Shown here piece by piece: positions 8,482 to 15,701 of a stretch of DNA of 32,729 nt. The DNA is from JAWXCB01 sp034440455. Its GTDB lineage: Bacteria; Bacteroidota; Bacteroidia; Chitinophagales; CAIOSU01. Below the pieces are notes generated by a model. The model worked only from the letters and a program-made list of their open reading frames with translations. It ran no database searches and had not been told where the DNA came from. Within the stretch, counting starts at the first letter, position 1. The number at the start of each line of letters is the position of its first letter. The stretch spans positions 1 to 32,729 of the forward strand of contig JAWXCB010000088.1 in assembly GCA_034440455.1 (NCBI GenBank), given 5' to 3'. The translations under genes were made by a program, and so were the position numbers.

Positions 8482-10053
8482 TTAATTACCCGGCAATCTT
8501 GTCAGTACTGATTCCCAACCCTGTCTCAATTTTTGTGTAGGGTCTGAAATAAGATTGAGCGTATTGTTTAAAATCATTGTAGTTCTGGTTTGTTGGTTGT
8601 ATTGCGGCCAGAAATTATTATCACTATTGGGTCTGCCGGTACGGGCAAAACTGAGCCATGCTGATTGTATTGTCTCTGAAAGGCGCTGCACCTTCTTGTT
8701 GTTCGCTGCTTTCATTACCAGCTTTCCCCGGGACGAGTGAAATGAATTGAAAACAAACGGCAATTCCATGCCATGGCATGCACCCAGTTTAATAAAACGA
8801 ATAGCAAATGAAGTCCAGTCAAAACGATAACAATAGGTAGTTGCGAAGACCGACTGTGACGCGGCAATTTCATTTGCAGGAAGTTCAAAGATGGCATCCG
8901 TGATCATGGAAAGAATAGAAGCGGATGATGGGTATTGGGGATAAAGCGATGTGATATTCTGGAGGTAATCAGCCCGGCCTATTTTATCTATGAATTTGAT
9001 GACCGTAGCTTCAGTAGGCTTCAATAATTGAGGATCTTTCGTTTTTGCAAACAAGTTCATCTCGTCCTTATTGGTGCCAATCAGCAAGGGGATGTTGCGG
9101 GCCGACCCGTTTGCGATAGCTTCCGTGTAAGGCAGTGGAAGAAATTCAGTGCCATACACGGGCGCAAAAGTCAAAATGCCATCTTTATTATTCAATACGC
9201 TTTCAAATAGTTTATCTCCAGCCTTCACCAATGAATCAACAGAAATGCTATAGAGCTTGGTAATATTTTCAGGAGTAATATTTAGCAGCTTCAAATATTC
9301 ATTGGTCATTTTCTCTGCTTCTGTTTTGCTCAGTTCAGTAAATCCTGCAGCGCTCTGAACAATCGCTTTTTGAAACATCCCTTTTGACACCGGGGAAGCC
9401 ATTTGCGCTAAAACGGAGTTGGCTCCTGCCGACTCTCCGAAGATGGTGATATTGTCAGGGTCGCCTCCAAAAGCCTCAATATTTTCATTTACCCATTGCA
9501 GCGCAGCCGCCTGGTCGCGCAAGCCAATATTATTGTCAAATTTTATGGAGTCATTGTTAAACTGGTCGAGATACATGAAGCCAAGAGCGCCAATCCGGTA
9601 ATTGCAGGTCACCACAATCACATCGCCTTTAGCACATAATTCACTGCCGTTGTACATTTCGTCCGATCCTGCACCCAGTGCAAAGCCGCCACCATGTATC
9701 CAGAACATCACCGGCTTTTTTACCGTTTTTTCTGCTGATGCCCACACATTCAGAAACAAACAATCTTCATCCATCTTGCCAACACTGCTCAGCCTGTTGT
9801 TCGGCTGGTAGGCAATATTTCCATATTCAGTCGCATCGCGCACACCTTCCCATTTAGCTAAGAGTTGCGGCAATCTAAATCTCAATTGATTCACTGGCGG
9901 CTGTGCATAGCGCACGCCCTTCCATACATACACCCCGTTTTCAATAGTTCCCCGCAACATACCCTGGCGGGAGGCAACGGTTAATGCAGTAGTATCAGGA
10001 GTATTGGCAGCAACAATAGAAGCTGAGAACAGGAAGATGAAAATGTATTTCAT
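8482..10053 (-). CDS. Secreted type-B carboxylesterase
   Basis: 523 residues, alpha/beta-hydrolase of the carboxylesterase/cholinesterase family. Signal peptide MKYIFIFLFSASIVAANT. Family landmarks in order: GVRYAQPPV (~46-54), DEDCLFLNVW (~95-104), the oxyanion-hole HGGGF (~120-124), the nucleophile elbow GESAGA with Ser208, the acid in GTNKDE (E331) and the base in ACHGMELPF (H427). The catalytic triad is therefore complete and length is typical. The enzyme hydrolyses esters, probably in the periplasm or outside the cell; the substrate cannot be inferred. It appears to stand alone: the lipocalin gene on the same strand ends 183 bp upstream of its start, and a repeat lies between them. Confidence 0.92.
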   Translation of the reverse strand: MKYIFIFLFSASIVAANTPDTTALTVASRQGMLRGTIENGVYVWKGVRYAQPPVNQLRFRLPQLLAKWEGVRDATEYGNIAYQPNNRLSSVGKMDEDCLFLNVWASAEKTVKKPVMFWIHGGGFALGAGSDEMYNGSELCAKGDVIVVTCNYRIGALGFMYLDQFNNDSIKFDNNIGLRDQAAALQWVNENIEAFGGDPDNITIFGESAGANSVLAQMASPVSKGMFQKAIVQSAAGFTELSKTEAEKMTNEYLKLLNITPENITKLYSISVDSLVKAGDKLFESVLNNKDGILTFAPVYGTEFLPLPYTEAIANGSARNIPLLIGTNKDEMNLFAKTKDPQLLKPTEATVIKFIDKIGRADYLQNITSLYPQYPSSASILSMITDAIFELPANEIAASQSVFATTYCYRFDWTSFAIRFIKLGACHGMELPFVFNSFHSSRGKLVMKAANNKKVQRLSETIQSAWLSFARTGRPNSDNNFWPQYNQQTRTTMILNNTLNLISDPTQKLRQGWESVLTRLPGN

Positions 10054-10195
10054 AGCTCAGGAATAAAAAAAGGAGGTCTAAAGTTAGCAGTAATATAAAA
10101 TGGAATCATGCATTAGTCCCCAATATTTTATCCGGAGTCGCTAACATATTATACTTAGCAACATGCTTGGCGGCTCGCGCAAGCGTCCGCTTGAA

Positions 10196-10219
10196 TGATG
10201 CTTGCTCCATGGTTGGGGG
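10196..10219 (-). repeat. Dispersed repeat R1, copy 3
   Basis: Minus-strand CCCCAACCATGGAGCAAGCAT, followed by GCGGACGCTTGCGCGAG, lies 17 bp past the end of the lipocalin gene. The position after a minus-strand gene matches copy 2. Confidence 0.55.
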
Positions 10220-10236
10220 AAATTATTGGATAAGAA

Positions 10237-10899
10237 TCAGCAGCCGTTTTGATTAGTCAGTTTTACTTTCGAAATATCATAACCGCGAACACCCCATTTT
10301 TGCAACAGAATTTGATAAAGTGACTGGTCAATTGTTCTGGTGCGGGAGAGTATCCAGAAAGTTTGCTTATCGGGAGACCCGACCACAGCCCACTGATAAT
10401 CTTCATCAAGGTCAATGATCCAGTAGTCAGCGCCACCAAAGCCAAAAAATGAAACCAGCAGCTTGGCATTGCCACTCCCGGAAACGATGGTCGCGCTACC
10501 TTCGATGTTGTTTACAAAACCGTTTGAGCTGAACAAGTTGCATTTGTTGGTTACCGAGATTTCATTCGGGTTTGATGTTGCGGCATACTCTGCAGTAGTG
10601 CAATTACATCCGGCTTGAAATACCTGGGGGATAGTAGCAATCTCATACCACAAGCCGGCATAGCGGCTGATGACCACCGTGTCAACAGTTTCTTTAATTG
10701 CAGTTGTTGTATCAGGAATGGCTGTGGTATCAGATGGTGTTGTACCGGTGGTATCAACAGGCGGTGTTCCTGTTGTATCATCCGGTGAATTGTTTTCAAT
10801 CATGTCTTGAGAGGGCAAATCATCATCCTTACTGCAGGAGGTGATGATAGCTGTTCCCAGGAAAAGTATGAATAGCGTTGTTTTTGTATGTTGTTTCAT
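10237..10899 (-). CDS. Lipocalin-family surface lipoprotein
   Basis: 220 residues from the ATG at 10899, chosen over an upstream in-frame ATG (10959) because it starts a clean lipoprotein signal: MKQHTKTTLFILFLGTAIITSC, lipid-modified Cys, then SKDDD, which fits the Bacteroidota surface lipoprotein export signal. A linker rich in D, T and P follows (DTTGTPPVDTTGTTPSDTT). The globular part begins YAGLWYEIATIPQVFQ, matching the lipocalin GxWYEIA signature, then CNCTTAEY, and later DYQWAVVGSPDKQTFWILSRT, the typical third structural region of Blc-type lipocalins. Such proteins bind small hydrophobic ligands; the linker probably holds the barrel away from the membrane. Ligand unknown. Confidence 0.88.
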   Translation of the reverse strand: MKQHTKTTLFILFLGTAIITSCSKDDDLPSQDMIENNSPDDTTGTPPVDTTGTTPSDTTAIPDTTTAIKETVDTVVISRYAGLWYEIATIPQVFQAGCNCTTAEYAATSNPNEISVTNKCNLFSSNGFVNNIEGSATIVSGSGNAKLLVSFFGFGGADYWIIDLDEDYQWAVVGSPDKQTFWILSRTRTIDQSLYQILLQKWGVRGYDISKVKLTNQNGC

Positions 10900-11056
10900 G
10901 CACCACTTAACAACCAACAATCGGAATTGTTTGCACAAACGATTTTCAGGCGCACACACAAGTCAGCAGGGCGCGATGCCAACGCTGAAGACTTGCGTGG
11001 AACGGTGTGACGCCTTGATTCAAGTTTTGTCACTTTGCTCCAATTCTTCAGGGATA

Positions 11057-11262
11057 GTGACATTGCATGATGTCACTCCGGTTGGGCTTCCGGGCAAAGC
11101 GACACCTCGCTTTGTCATTTTGGATAAGCCATTAGGCAGAGTGTCATGTGCCTTAAGCAAAGTGACAAGATGCTATGTCACTTTGGATAAGCGCCCGGGC
11201 AGAGTGACAAAGCCCTTAGTCCTGCTGCTAAAGCCTTCAATCATAGTGACGAAGCGCTTTGC
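11057..11262 (+). repeat. 42-bp tandem repeat with internal hairpins
   Basis: Units at 11057, 11099, 11162 and 11204 are exactly 42 bp. A half unit of 21 bp sits at 11141 and a partial one at 11246. The best units hold GTGACA, 8 nt, TGTCAC (a perfect 6-bp hairpin) followed by TTTGGATAAGC...GGGCAGA. A diverged half-hairpin precedes the array near 11006-11035. Because 42 is a multiple of 3, one plus-strand frame stays open through the array, but it is not a credible protein. The array stops 122 bp before the ATG of the fn3-like gene. Confidence 0.8.
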
Positions 11263-11384
11263 CACGAAGCTATTACGTTGAGAAGGCAAGGAAACGGATG
11301 CAGGCGCAAGCAGCTTCAGATGAGCAGGCAAGGTGGGAAAAACATTATGAAGGAAAAATCGTAAGTATCTGGAAGATCAATATT

Positions 11385-12035
11385 ATGATACGCACTATTC
11401 ATATCAACCTTCGTTCGTATGCGCGCATGAGCAATGCGAATTTCAAATTAGCTTTTGAATCCATCATTTCAGCGCTTACAAACAATAGCCACTTTTTATC
11501 ACCGCGTCCAAGCCTGAACGAATTGCGGGCAAATCTGGATAAATTCACAGCGCTTGCCGCAGCAGTGGAGGCGAAAAATTTGTCCTTGAAATCCGAAAGG
11601 GATTTAGCTCGTAATACCTTATTGCTGCAATTGCAGGCTTTATCAGCGTATTGTCAATATACCGCGATGCACAGCAGCAGTTCAACGCAAGAAGCTATCG
11701 TGAAGATTCAAAGTGCGAAGCTGGTGATAGGTCAGCAGGGCGGATATTCAAAAGGGCGTCCCTTGCCTGCGCCCGGCAACCTGCGTTCAAAAAGCTTTTC
11801 GCAGGCGGTGGAAATCCGGTTTAGCGCAGTGAAGCATGCAACAGGCTATCTCATCAGAAAAACGATTGGGTTGCCTCATGAAGCATCTAAATGGACGGAT
11901 ACATTCAGTCTCCATACTACCAATGTACTTCATAATCTTTCGCCCGGGCAAGTTATCACCTGTGTTATCATTCCTCTCGGAACTGCCGGACAGGGGCAGC
12001 CGTCAGGATTTATTTCGCAGGTAGCGGGATTGTAA
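11385..12035 (+). CDS. Fn3-like hypothetical protein of a Bacteroidota family
   Basis: 216 residues from ATG 11385. The frame is open back to TTG 11259, but the family resemblance starts at MIRTIHINLRSYARMSN. The N-terminal half (~1-110) is helical (LTNNSHFLSPRPSLNELRANLDKFTALAAAVEAK...). After a PLPAPGNLRS linker the C-terminal ~90 residues look like one fibronectin type III domain (VEIRFSAVKHATGYLIRKT ... NVLHNLSPGQVITCVIIPLGTAGQG). I recall similar fn3-ended proteins of about this size in Bacteroidota; their function is unknown. No signal peptide is seen. It lies between the 42-bp repeat array and palindromic element P copy 2. Confidence 0.65.
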   Translation: MIRTIHINLRSYARMSNANFKLAFESIISALTNNSHFLSPRPSLNELRANLDKFTALAAAVEAKNLSLKSERDLARNTLLLQLQALSAYCQYTAMHSSSSTQEAIVKIQSAKLVIGQQGGYSKGRPLPAPGNLRSKSFSQAVEIRFSAVKHATGYLIRKTIGLPHEASKWTDTFSLHTTNVLHNLSPGQVITCVIIPLGTAGQGQPSGFISQVAGL

Positions 12036-12061
12036 TACGCGAAAAATATTTCAAGGGCTCC

Positions 12062-12195
12062 CCTTCGCTCGCCTCTGGCGAGTGAGTATTTCATCAGGCA
12101 TCTTGCCTGTTTGATATGGAAAAACAAGGGATGCCGGAGGCACAGAAAACAGTTCACTCGCGGGACCCGCTTTGCGGGGCAAGCTTCGAGCGAAC
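12062..12195. repeat. Palindromic element P, copy 2
   Basis: Same layout as copy 1: CGCTCGCCTCTGGCGAGTGAG at the left, GGCATCTTGCC and GATGCCGGAGGC in the middle, CACTCGCGGGAC and a terminal GAGCGAA at the right. The right end is longer, with an extra CCCGC/GCGGG hairpin. It starts 27 bp after the stop of the fn3-like gene. Confidence 0.75.
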
Positions 12196-12326
12196 ACGGG
12201 AAAATAAAAAGCCTGAAACCGGGTTTATATACGGTGAAGCTGGTGAGCCCTGAGGGAAGCGTGGTGAAGACGAATGTGCTGATGATTAACCGAGGGGTGA
12301 CTCTGGATTTTAACTGGACATTTTAA
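12195..12326 (+). pseudogene. C-terminal remnant of an unknown beta-rich protein
   Basis: About 43 codons read GKIKSLKPGLYTVKLVSPEG ... VLMINRGVTLDFNWTF, stop. The LKPGLYTVKL pattern is typical of a beta-sandwich such as a carboxypeptidase-regulatory-like or surface-layer module. No start codon of its own precedes it: the frame upstream runs into palindromic element P copy 2, which seems to have replaced the rest of the gene. It ends 28 bp before the next gene. Confidence 0.45.
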
Positions 12327-12354
12327 TTCACCTTTTTAAAATAAAAGGCAACCT

Positions 12355-12987
12355 ATGTTAGTTCCAACAATGACATTGCAGCAAATCAGGAAAGCGCTGG
12401 TGGCTGATTATGAACGCGAGCTGAAAGGGAAACTGAAGATGATAGAAATAAGCAGCAAGGGGAAATGGATGCGCAACGGAAGAAAAGATTTTGCGGAAAC
12501 CATTTTGCATACTACGCAAAGCCAAAACAACTGGCGCATTACCATTGAATATAAAAAGGGGGTTTTAACGACTATCCCTTACCTGATTTCTTATGATGGG
12601 ACGGGCATCACTGCTTCGCATTTTATGATGGGCTTCGGACCGGAAAGATTAGTGCATTTTAACACGCATTTCTTTAAACGCTTTAAGGAGCGCGGAAAAA
12701 TAGATATTGAAAAGCCGCAAGACCTTGTTAAATATTTTTTCAGGAATAATTCGTTGATGCTTCCTTGTTATTTTCCGATGGCGGACGGCACGAACCAGCT
12801 ATTTTGCCCGCTTGCGGGTGGGATAGGATTAGGCAGGTATTATGAGGAAGGTAATATTCATGAGTTTAAAACTTTTGTTGACAACAGCTTGCTGCGGGAA
12901 GACCAAAAGCAGCAGATACAGGAGATTTTTACGGAGACGATTAATGAGCTGATGGCTGAAATGAGAAGAAGGTTGAAGAGGGATTGA
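12355..12987 (+). CDS. Unrecognised cytosolic protein with a decayed paralogue nearby
   Basis: 210 residues, or 205 from the second ATG at 12370. I do not recognise the family. The protein is rich in basic and aromatic residues, has no signal peptide or membrane segment, contains a central FGPERLVHFNTHFFKRFKERG stretch and ends in a charged helix (SLLREDQKQQIQEI ... RRRLKRD). The last 36 codons are duplicated at 8122-8232, showing that the frame is a real gene family. A tail of palindromic repeats follows it (13003-13352). Confidence 0.6.
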   Translation: MLVPTMTLQQIRKALVADYERELKGKLKMIEISSKGKWMRNGRKDFAETILHTTQSQNNWRITIEYKKGVLTTIPYLISYDGTGITASHFMMGFGPERLVHFNTHFFKRFKERGKIDIEKPQDLVKYFFRNNSLMLPCYFPMADGTNQLFCPLAGGIGLGRYYEEGNIHEFKTFVDNSLLREDQKQQIQEIFTETINELMAEMRRRLKRD

Positions 12988-13002
12988 TTTAATCTTTGTT
13001 TA

Positions 13003-13049
13003 CCACGGGTTACACCCGTGGCTACTAATATGTGACCCCTCCGGGGTCA
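13003..13049 (+). repeat. Paired hairpins after the 12355 gene
   Basis: CCACGGGT-TAC-ACCCGTGG (13003-13021) and TGACCCC-TCC-GGGGTCA (13033-13049) are two perfect hairpins 16-32 bp past the stop codon. There is no T-tract, so they look more like a piece of a palindromic interspersed element than a standard terminator. Confidence 0.6.
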
Positions 13050-13110
13050 AACTGCCCTTCACTTAATGACAGTGATTTTGTGGGAGATGGGGGAAACAGA
13101 AATTGGAAGT

Positions 13111-13230
13111 ACGCCCTCGCTCGCCTCTGGCGAGTGAGTATTTTACAGGCATCTTGCTTGTTATTTATTGAGAAATGATGATGCCGGAGGCAGAGGAAAA
13201 ATTCACATGCGGGACGCGAGCGAAGGCGGA
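13111..13230. repeat. Palindromic element P, copy 3
   Basis: First member of a tandem pair with 124-bp period. CTCGCCTCTGGCGAGTGAG opens the left half; the right half has lost part of its end hairpin (CACATGCGGGACGCGAG where copy 4 has CACTCGCGGGACGCGAG). Confidence 0.8.
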
Positions 13231-13234
13231 AATT

Positions 13235-13352
13235 ACGCCCTCGCTCGCCTCTGGCGAGTGAGTATTTTACAGGCATCTTGCATGCTTGTTTATTGAGAAA
13301 TGAGGATGCCGGAGGCAGAGGAAACATTCACTCGCGGGACGCGAGCGAAGAC
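13235..13352. repeat. Palindromic element P, copy 4
   Basis: Tandem partner of copy 3, nearly identical, with the complete right-end hairpin CTCGCGGGACGCGAG. It ends 15 bp before the stop codon end of the minus-strand T9SS gene. Confidence 0.8.
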
Positions 13353-13366
13353 GGAAGATTCTACAC

Positions 13367-15682
13367 TTATTTATTAATCTGAAGTTTCAAGTTGTGCGTT
13401 TTCCCGTTAGTGTAAATTGAAAGGATATACATCCCATTAATTAAATCTTCTGTTGTTATGGTATTGTTATAATCGTTCAATTCTTTTTGTAATACAGTTT
13501 GCCCCGAAAGTGAATATATTTTCAGGATTACGGGGAATATTGTTTCACCGGGCAAGATAAGGTGAACTAAACCTTCGTTAGAAGGATTTGGAAATAATTG
13601 AATATTCAAAGGGGCTTGTTCCTTCTTTAAAATAGCTTGGCAAGAAGCTGTTGCATTCGCTTTGTTACTAAACGCTGAATTTCCGGCAGCATTTCTGGCT
13701 CTTACTCTATAATAATATCTCCTGCCTGATGTTAATGCAGTATTTGTGTAGGTTGTCGAATTTGCAGGTAATGTAGCGATAGTTGAATAGATGCCGTTCA
13801 AAGTGGTGGAACGTCTTAATTCAAAACTGGTTTCATTTGTTGAATTATCAACCCATGAAAGTAAAATAGCGTTACAAACTGTTGCAGTGGCAACAAGATT
13901 TGATGGTGCTGCGGGAGGAGTTAAAGCTGCAGTTGTTGCGCTTGCCACATTGCTCCATGCCGAACTGCCGTTGGAGTTGGCAGATTGTACCCTGTAATAA
14001 TAAGTTGCTGAACTGTTTAACCCTGTATTTGAATAGGAGATACTATTCGCAGGTAATGTCGCAATCGTAGTGAAACTACTTCCCGATAATAAAGACCGCT
14101 GAAGCACAAAACTTGTTTCGTTGGATGCGTTATCCGTCCAGGAAAGATTTATACTTGAAGAACCGCCAGCGGTGGCAGAAAGGTTTGTCGGGGCTGCGGG
14201 TGGGGCTGATGCAGTTGTTGCACTCGCTGTATTGCTCCAGATAGAACCACCACCGGAATTGGCAGCTTGTACCCTGTAGTAATAAGTCGTTGCGCTGTTT
14301 AATCCTGAATTAGTGTATGCTGTAGTATTTGCAGGTAATGTGGCAATGGTTGTAAACCCACTTCCCGATGACAGTGATCGCTGAAGTACAAAACTTGTTT
14401 CATTGGATGAATTATCAGTCCAGCTGAGATTTATAGATGAAGAACCTGAAGCAGTTGCACCAAGGTTTGATGGAGCAGCAGGAGAAGGAACAGAACTTGT
14501 CTGCGTAAATCGGGCAGTTGTGCCCCCTGTTACATACACACTGTTATCTGTACCAAAATCAAAACAAACAGGATAGCCGCTTGATGTTGTTGCCGCCCAG
14601 GCAGAGATGCCATTACTGTTTACTTTACACAAACCCATTTGCGACATGGTGCTTCCGGCAAGATATGCTGCATTTAATCCGTCTAATTTCATTGGTGCAA
14701 GTGCCAGCAATGCCAAACTCGAACCATCTGCATCGAGGTTCTGCCAAAGTACGTTTCCATTATTGTCATATTTCATAAATGCAGCGCCATACCCCACCAT
14801 AGGATAACCGCCAACCACAGGATTATTGTCTGTGCCAACCTCAACCTTATTGCCTTTCATCGTATTTGTTTGCGACCATATTACCACTCCGATAGGAGAT
14901 ATTTTTTTAATGATACTTCCCGCATTTGTTGCCACATACTCGCCATCAATGGTGTAGGTGTTTCCCAAAGCATCGCCTGCCGCATCACCAACAGAAAGGC
15001 TATTAATACCGCTTAAACTCCAAATCTTATTTCCATTCAAATCAATCTTTGAATATCCGTTTATGCTACCCGTAATACCTCTGTGTACAATTACAATATT
15101 ATTATCAGGAGTGAATTTGAAAGTAATGGGACCTCCAATTCCTGCATCAAAATAGTTCCAAACAGATACCCCTGACGAGTTGATTTTTTTCACTTTGGTA
15201 ACCTGCCCGTTGGGACCTGTTCCAATACCAAGAACATAGATGTTATTACTTGCATCTACCAGGCATTTTCTTGTTGAAGAGCCTTCAAAAGAACTTTCGT
15301 AAACAACACGCCATAATAAAGTTCCTGCGGAATTGTATTTCATTAAAAGACTTGCTGCATTAACAGGATTTGAATAGCCCGAACGAATGGTTCCTGACAC
15401 AAGAATGTTACCTGCGTTATCTGTTTCAACCCAAGTTGCCACTTCATGTCGTGTATTATCAGTATTGTCGTAAGTGGCGTTCCACAGAATTGTTCCAGAA
15501 GCATTGCGCTTGTTTAAAGTAATATCTCCGGCAGCATTGTAATCCCAGTTAGCAGTGTAAACATAATTTGAAGCATCTGTTGCAACAGCCACGCCTCCGG
15601 GATAATTAAACCAATCAACCGTTACCTGTGCTTGTGTTAATGAACTCATCCACATTAAAGCAATGATTGTTTGCCCTTTCAT
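13367..15682 (-). CDS. T9SS protein: beta-propeller-like repeats, three fn3 domains
   Basis: 771 residues. Signal peptide MKGQTIIALMWMSSLTQA/Q. Residues ~20-390 consist of repeated SBBP/beta-propeller-type blades (GNILVSGTI..., NNIYVLGIG, LGNTYTIDGE, ...KYNSAGTLLWRVVY). Three fibronectin type III domains follow (~400-490, 491-582, 585-675), the first two almost identical (SSSINLSWTDN.SNETSFVLQRS). The C-terminus (~690-771, LFPNPSNEGLVHLIL ... LINGMYILSIYTNGKTH) is a type A T9SS sorting domain, so the protein is exported and attached at or released from the surface. It starts 19 bp after the gene ending at 15702, with which it shares the propeller region, so the two probably form an operon born by duplication. 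Confidence 0.88.
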   Translation of the reverse strand: MKGQTIIALMWMSSLTQAQVTVDWFNYPGGVAVATDASNYVYTANWDYNAAGDITLNKRNASGTILWNATYDNTDNTRHEVATWVETDNAGNILVSGTIRSGYSNPVNAASLLMKYNSAGTLLWRVVYESSFEGSSTRKCLVDASNNIYVLGIGTGPNGQVTKVKKINSSGVSVWNYFDAGIGGPITFKFTPDNNIVIVHRGITGSINGYSKIDLNGNKIWSLSGINSLSVGDAAGDALGNTYTIDGEYVATNAGSIIKKISPIGVVIWSQTNTMKGNKVEVGTDNNPVVGGYPMVGYGAAFMKYDNNGNVLWQNLDADGSSLALLALAPMKLDGLNAAYLAGSTMSQMGLCKVNSNGISAWAATTSSGYPVCFDFGTDNSVYVTGGTTARFTQTSSVPSPAAPSNLGATASGSSSINLSWTDNSSNETSFVLQRSLSSGSGFTTIATLPANTTAYTNSGLNSATTYYYRVQAANSGGGSIWSNTASATTASAPPAAPTNLSATAGGSSSINLSWTDNASNETSFVLQRSLLSGSSFTTIATLPANSISYSNTGLNSSATYYYRVQSANSNGSSAWSNVASATTAALTPPAAPSNLVATATVCNAILLSWVDNSTNETSFELRRSTTLNGIYSTIATLPANSTTYTNTALTSGRRYYYRVRARNAAGNSAFSNKANATASCQAILKKEQAPLNIQLFPNPSNEGLVHLILPGETIFPVILKIYSLSGQTVLQKELNDYNNTITTEDLINGMYILSIYTNGKTHNLKLQINK

Positions 15683-15701
15683 CTGTTAAATGCCATTTAA
15701 T

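Noticed and set aside
11057..11262. CRISPR array
   Set aside because: Units are contiguous and diverged along their whole length, with no alternation of identical repeats and unique spacers, and no cas genes are present.
10841..11281. A 146-codon plus-strand frame across the 42-bp repeats
   Set aside because: The frame stays open because the repeat length is a multiple of three. It starts antisense to the lipocalin signal peptide and looks unlike a real protein.
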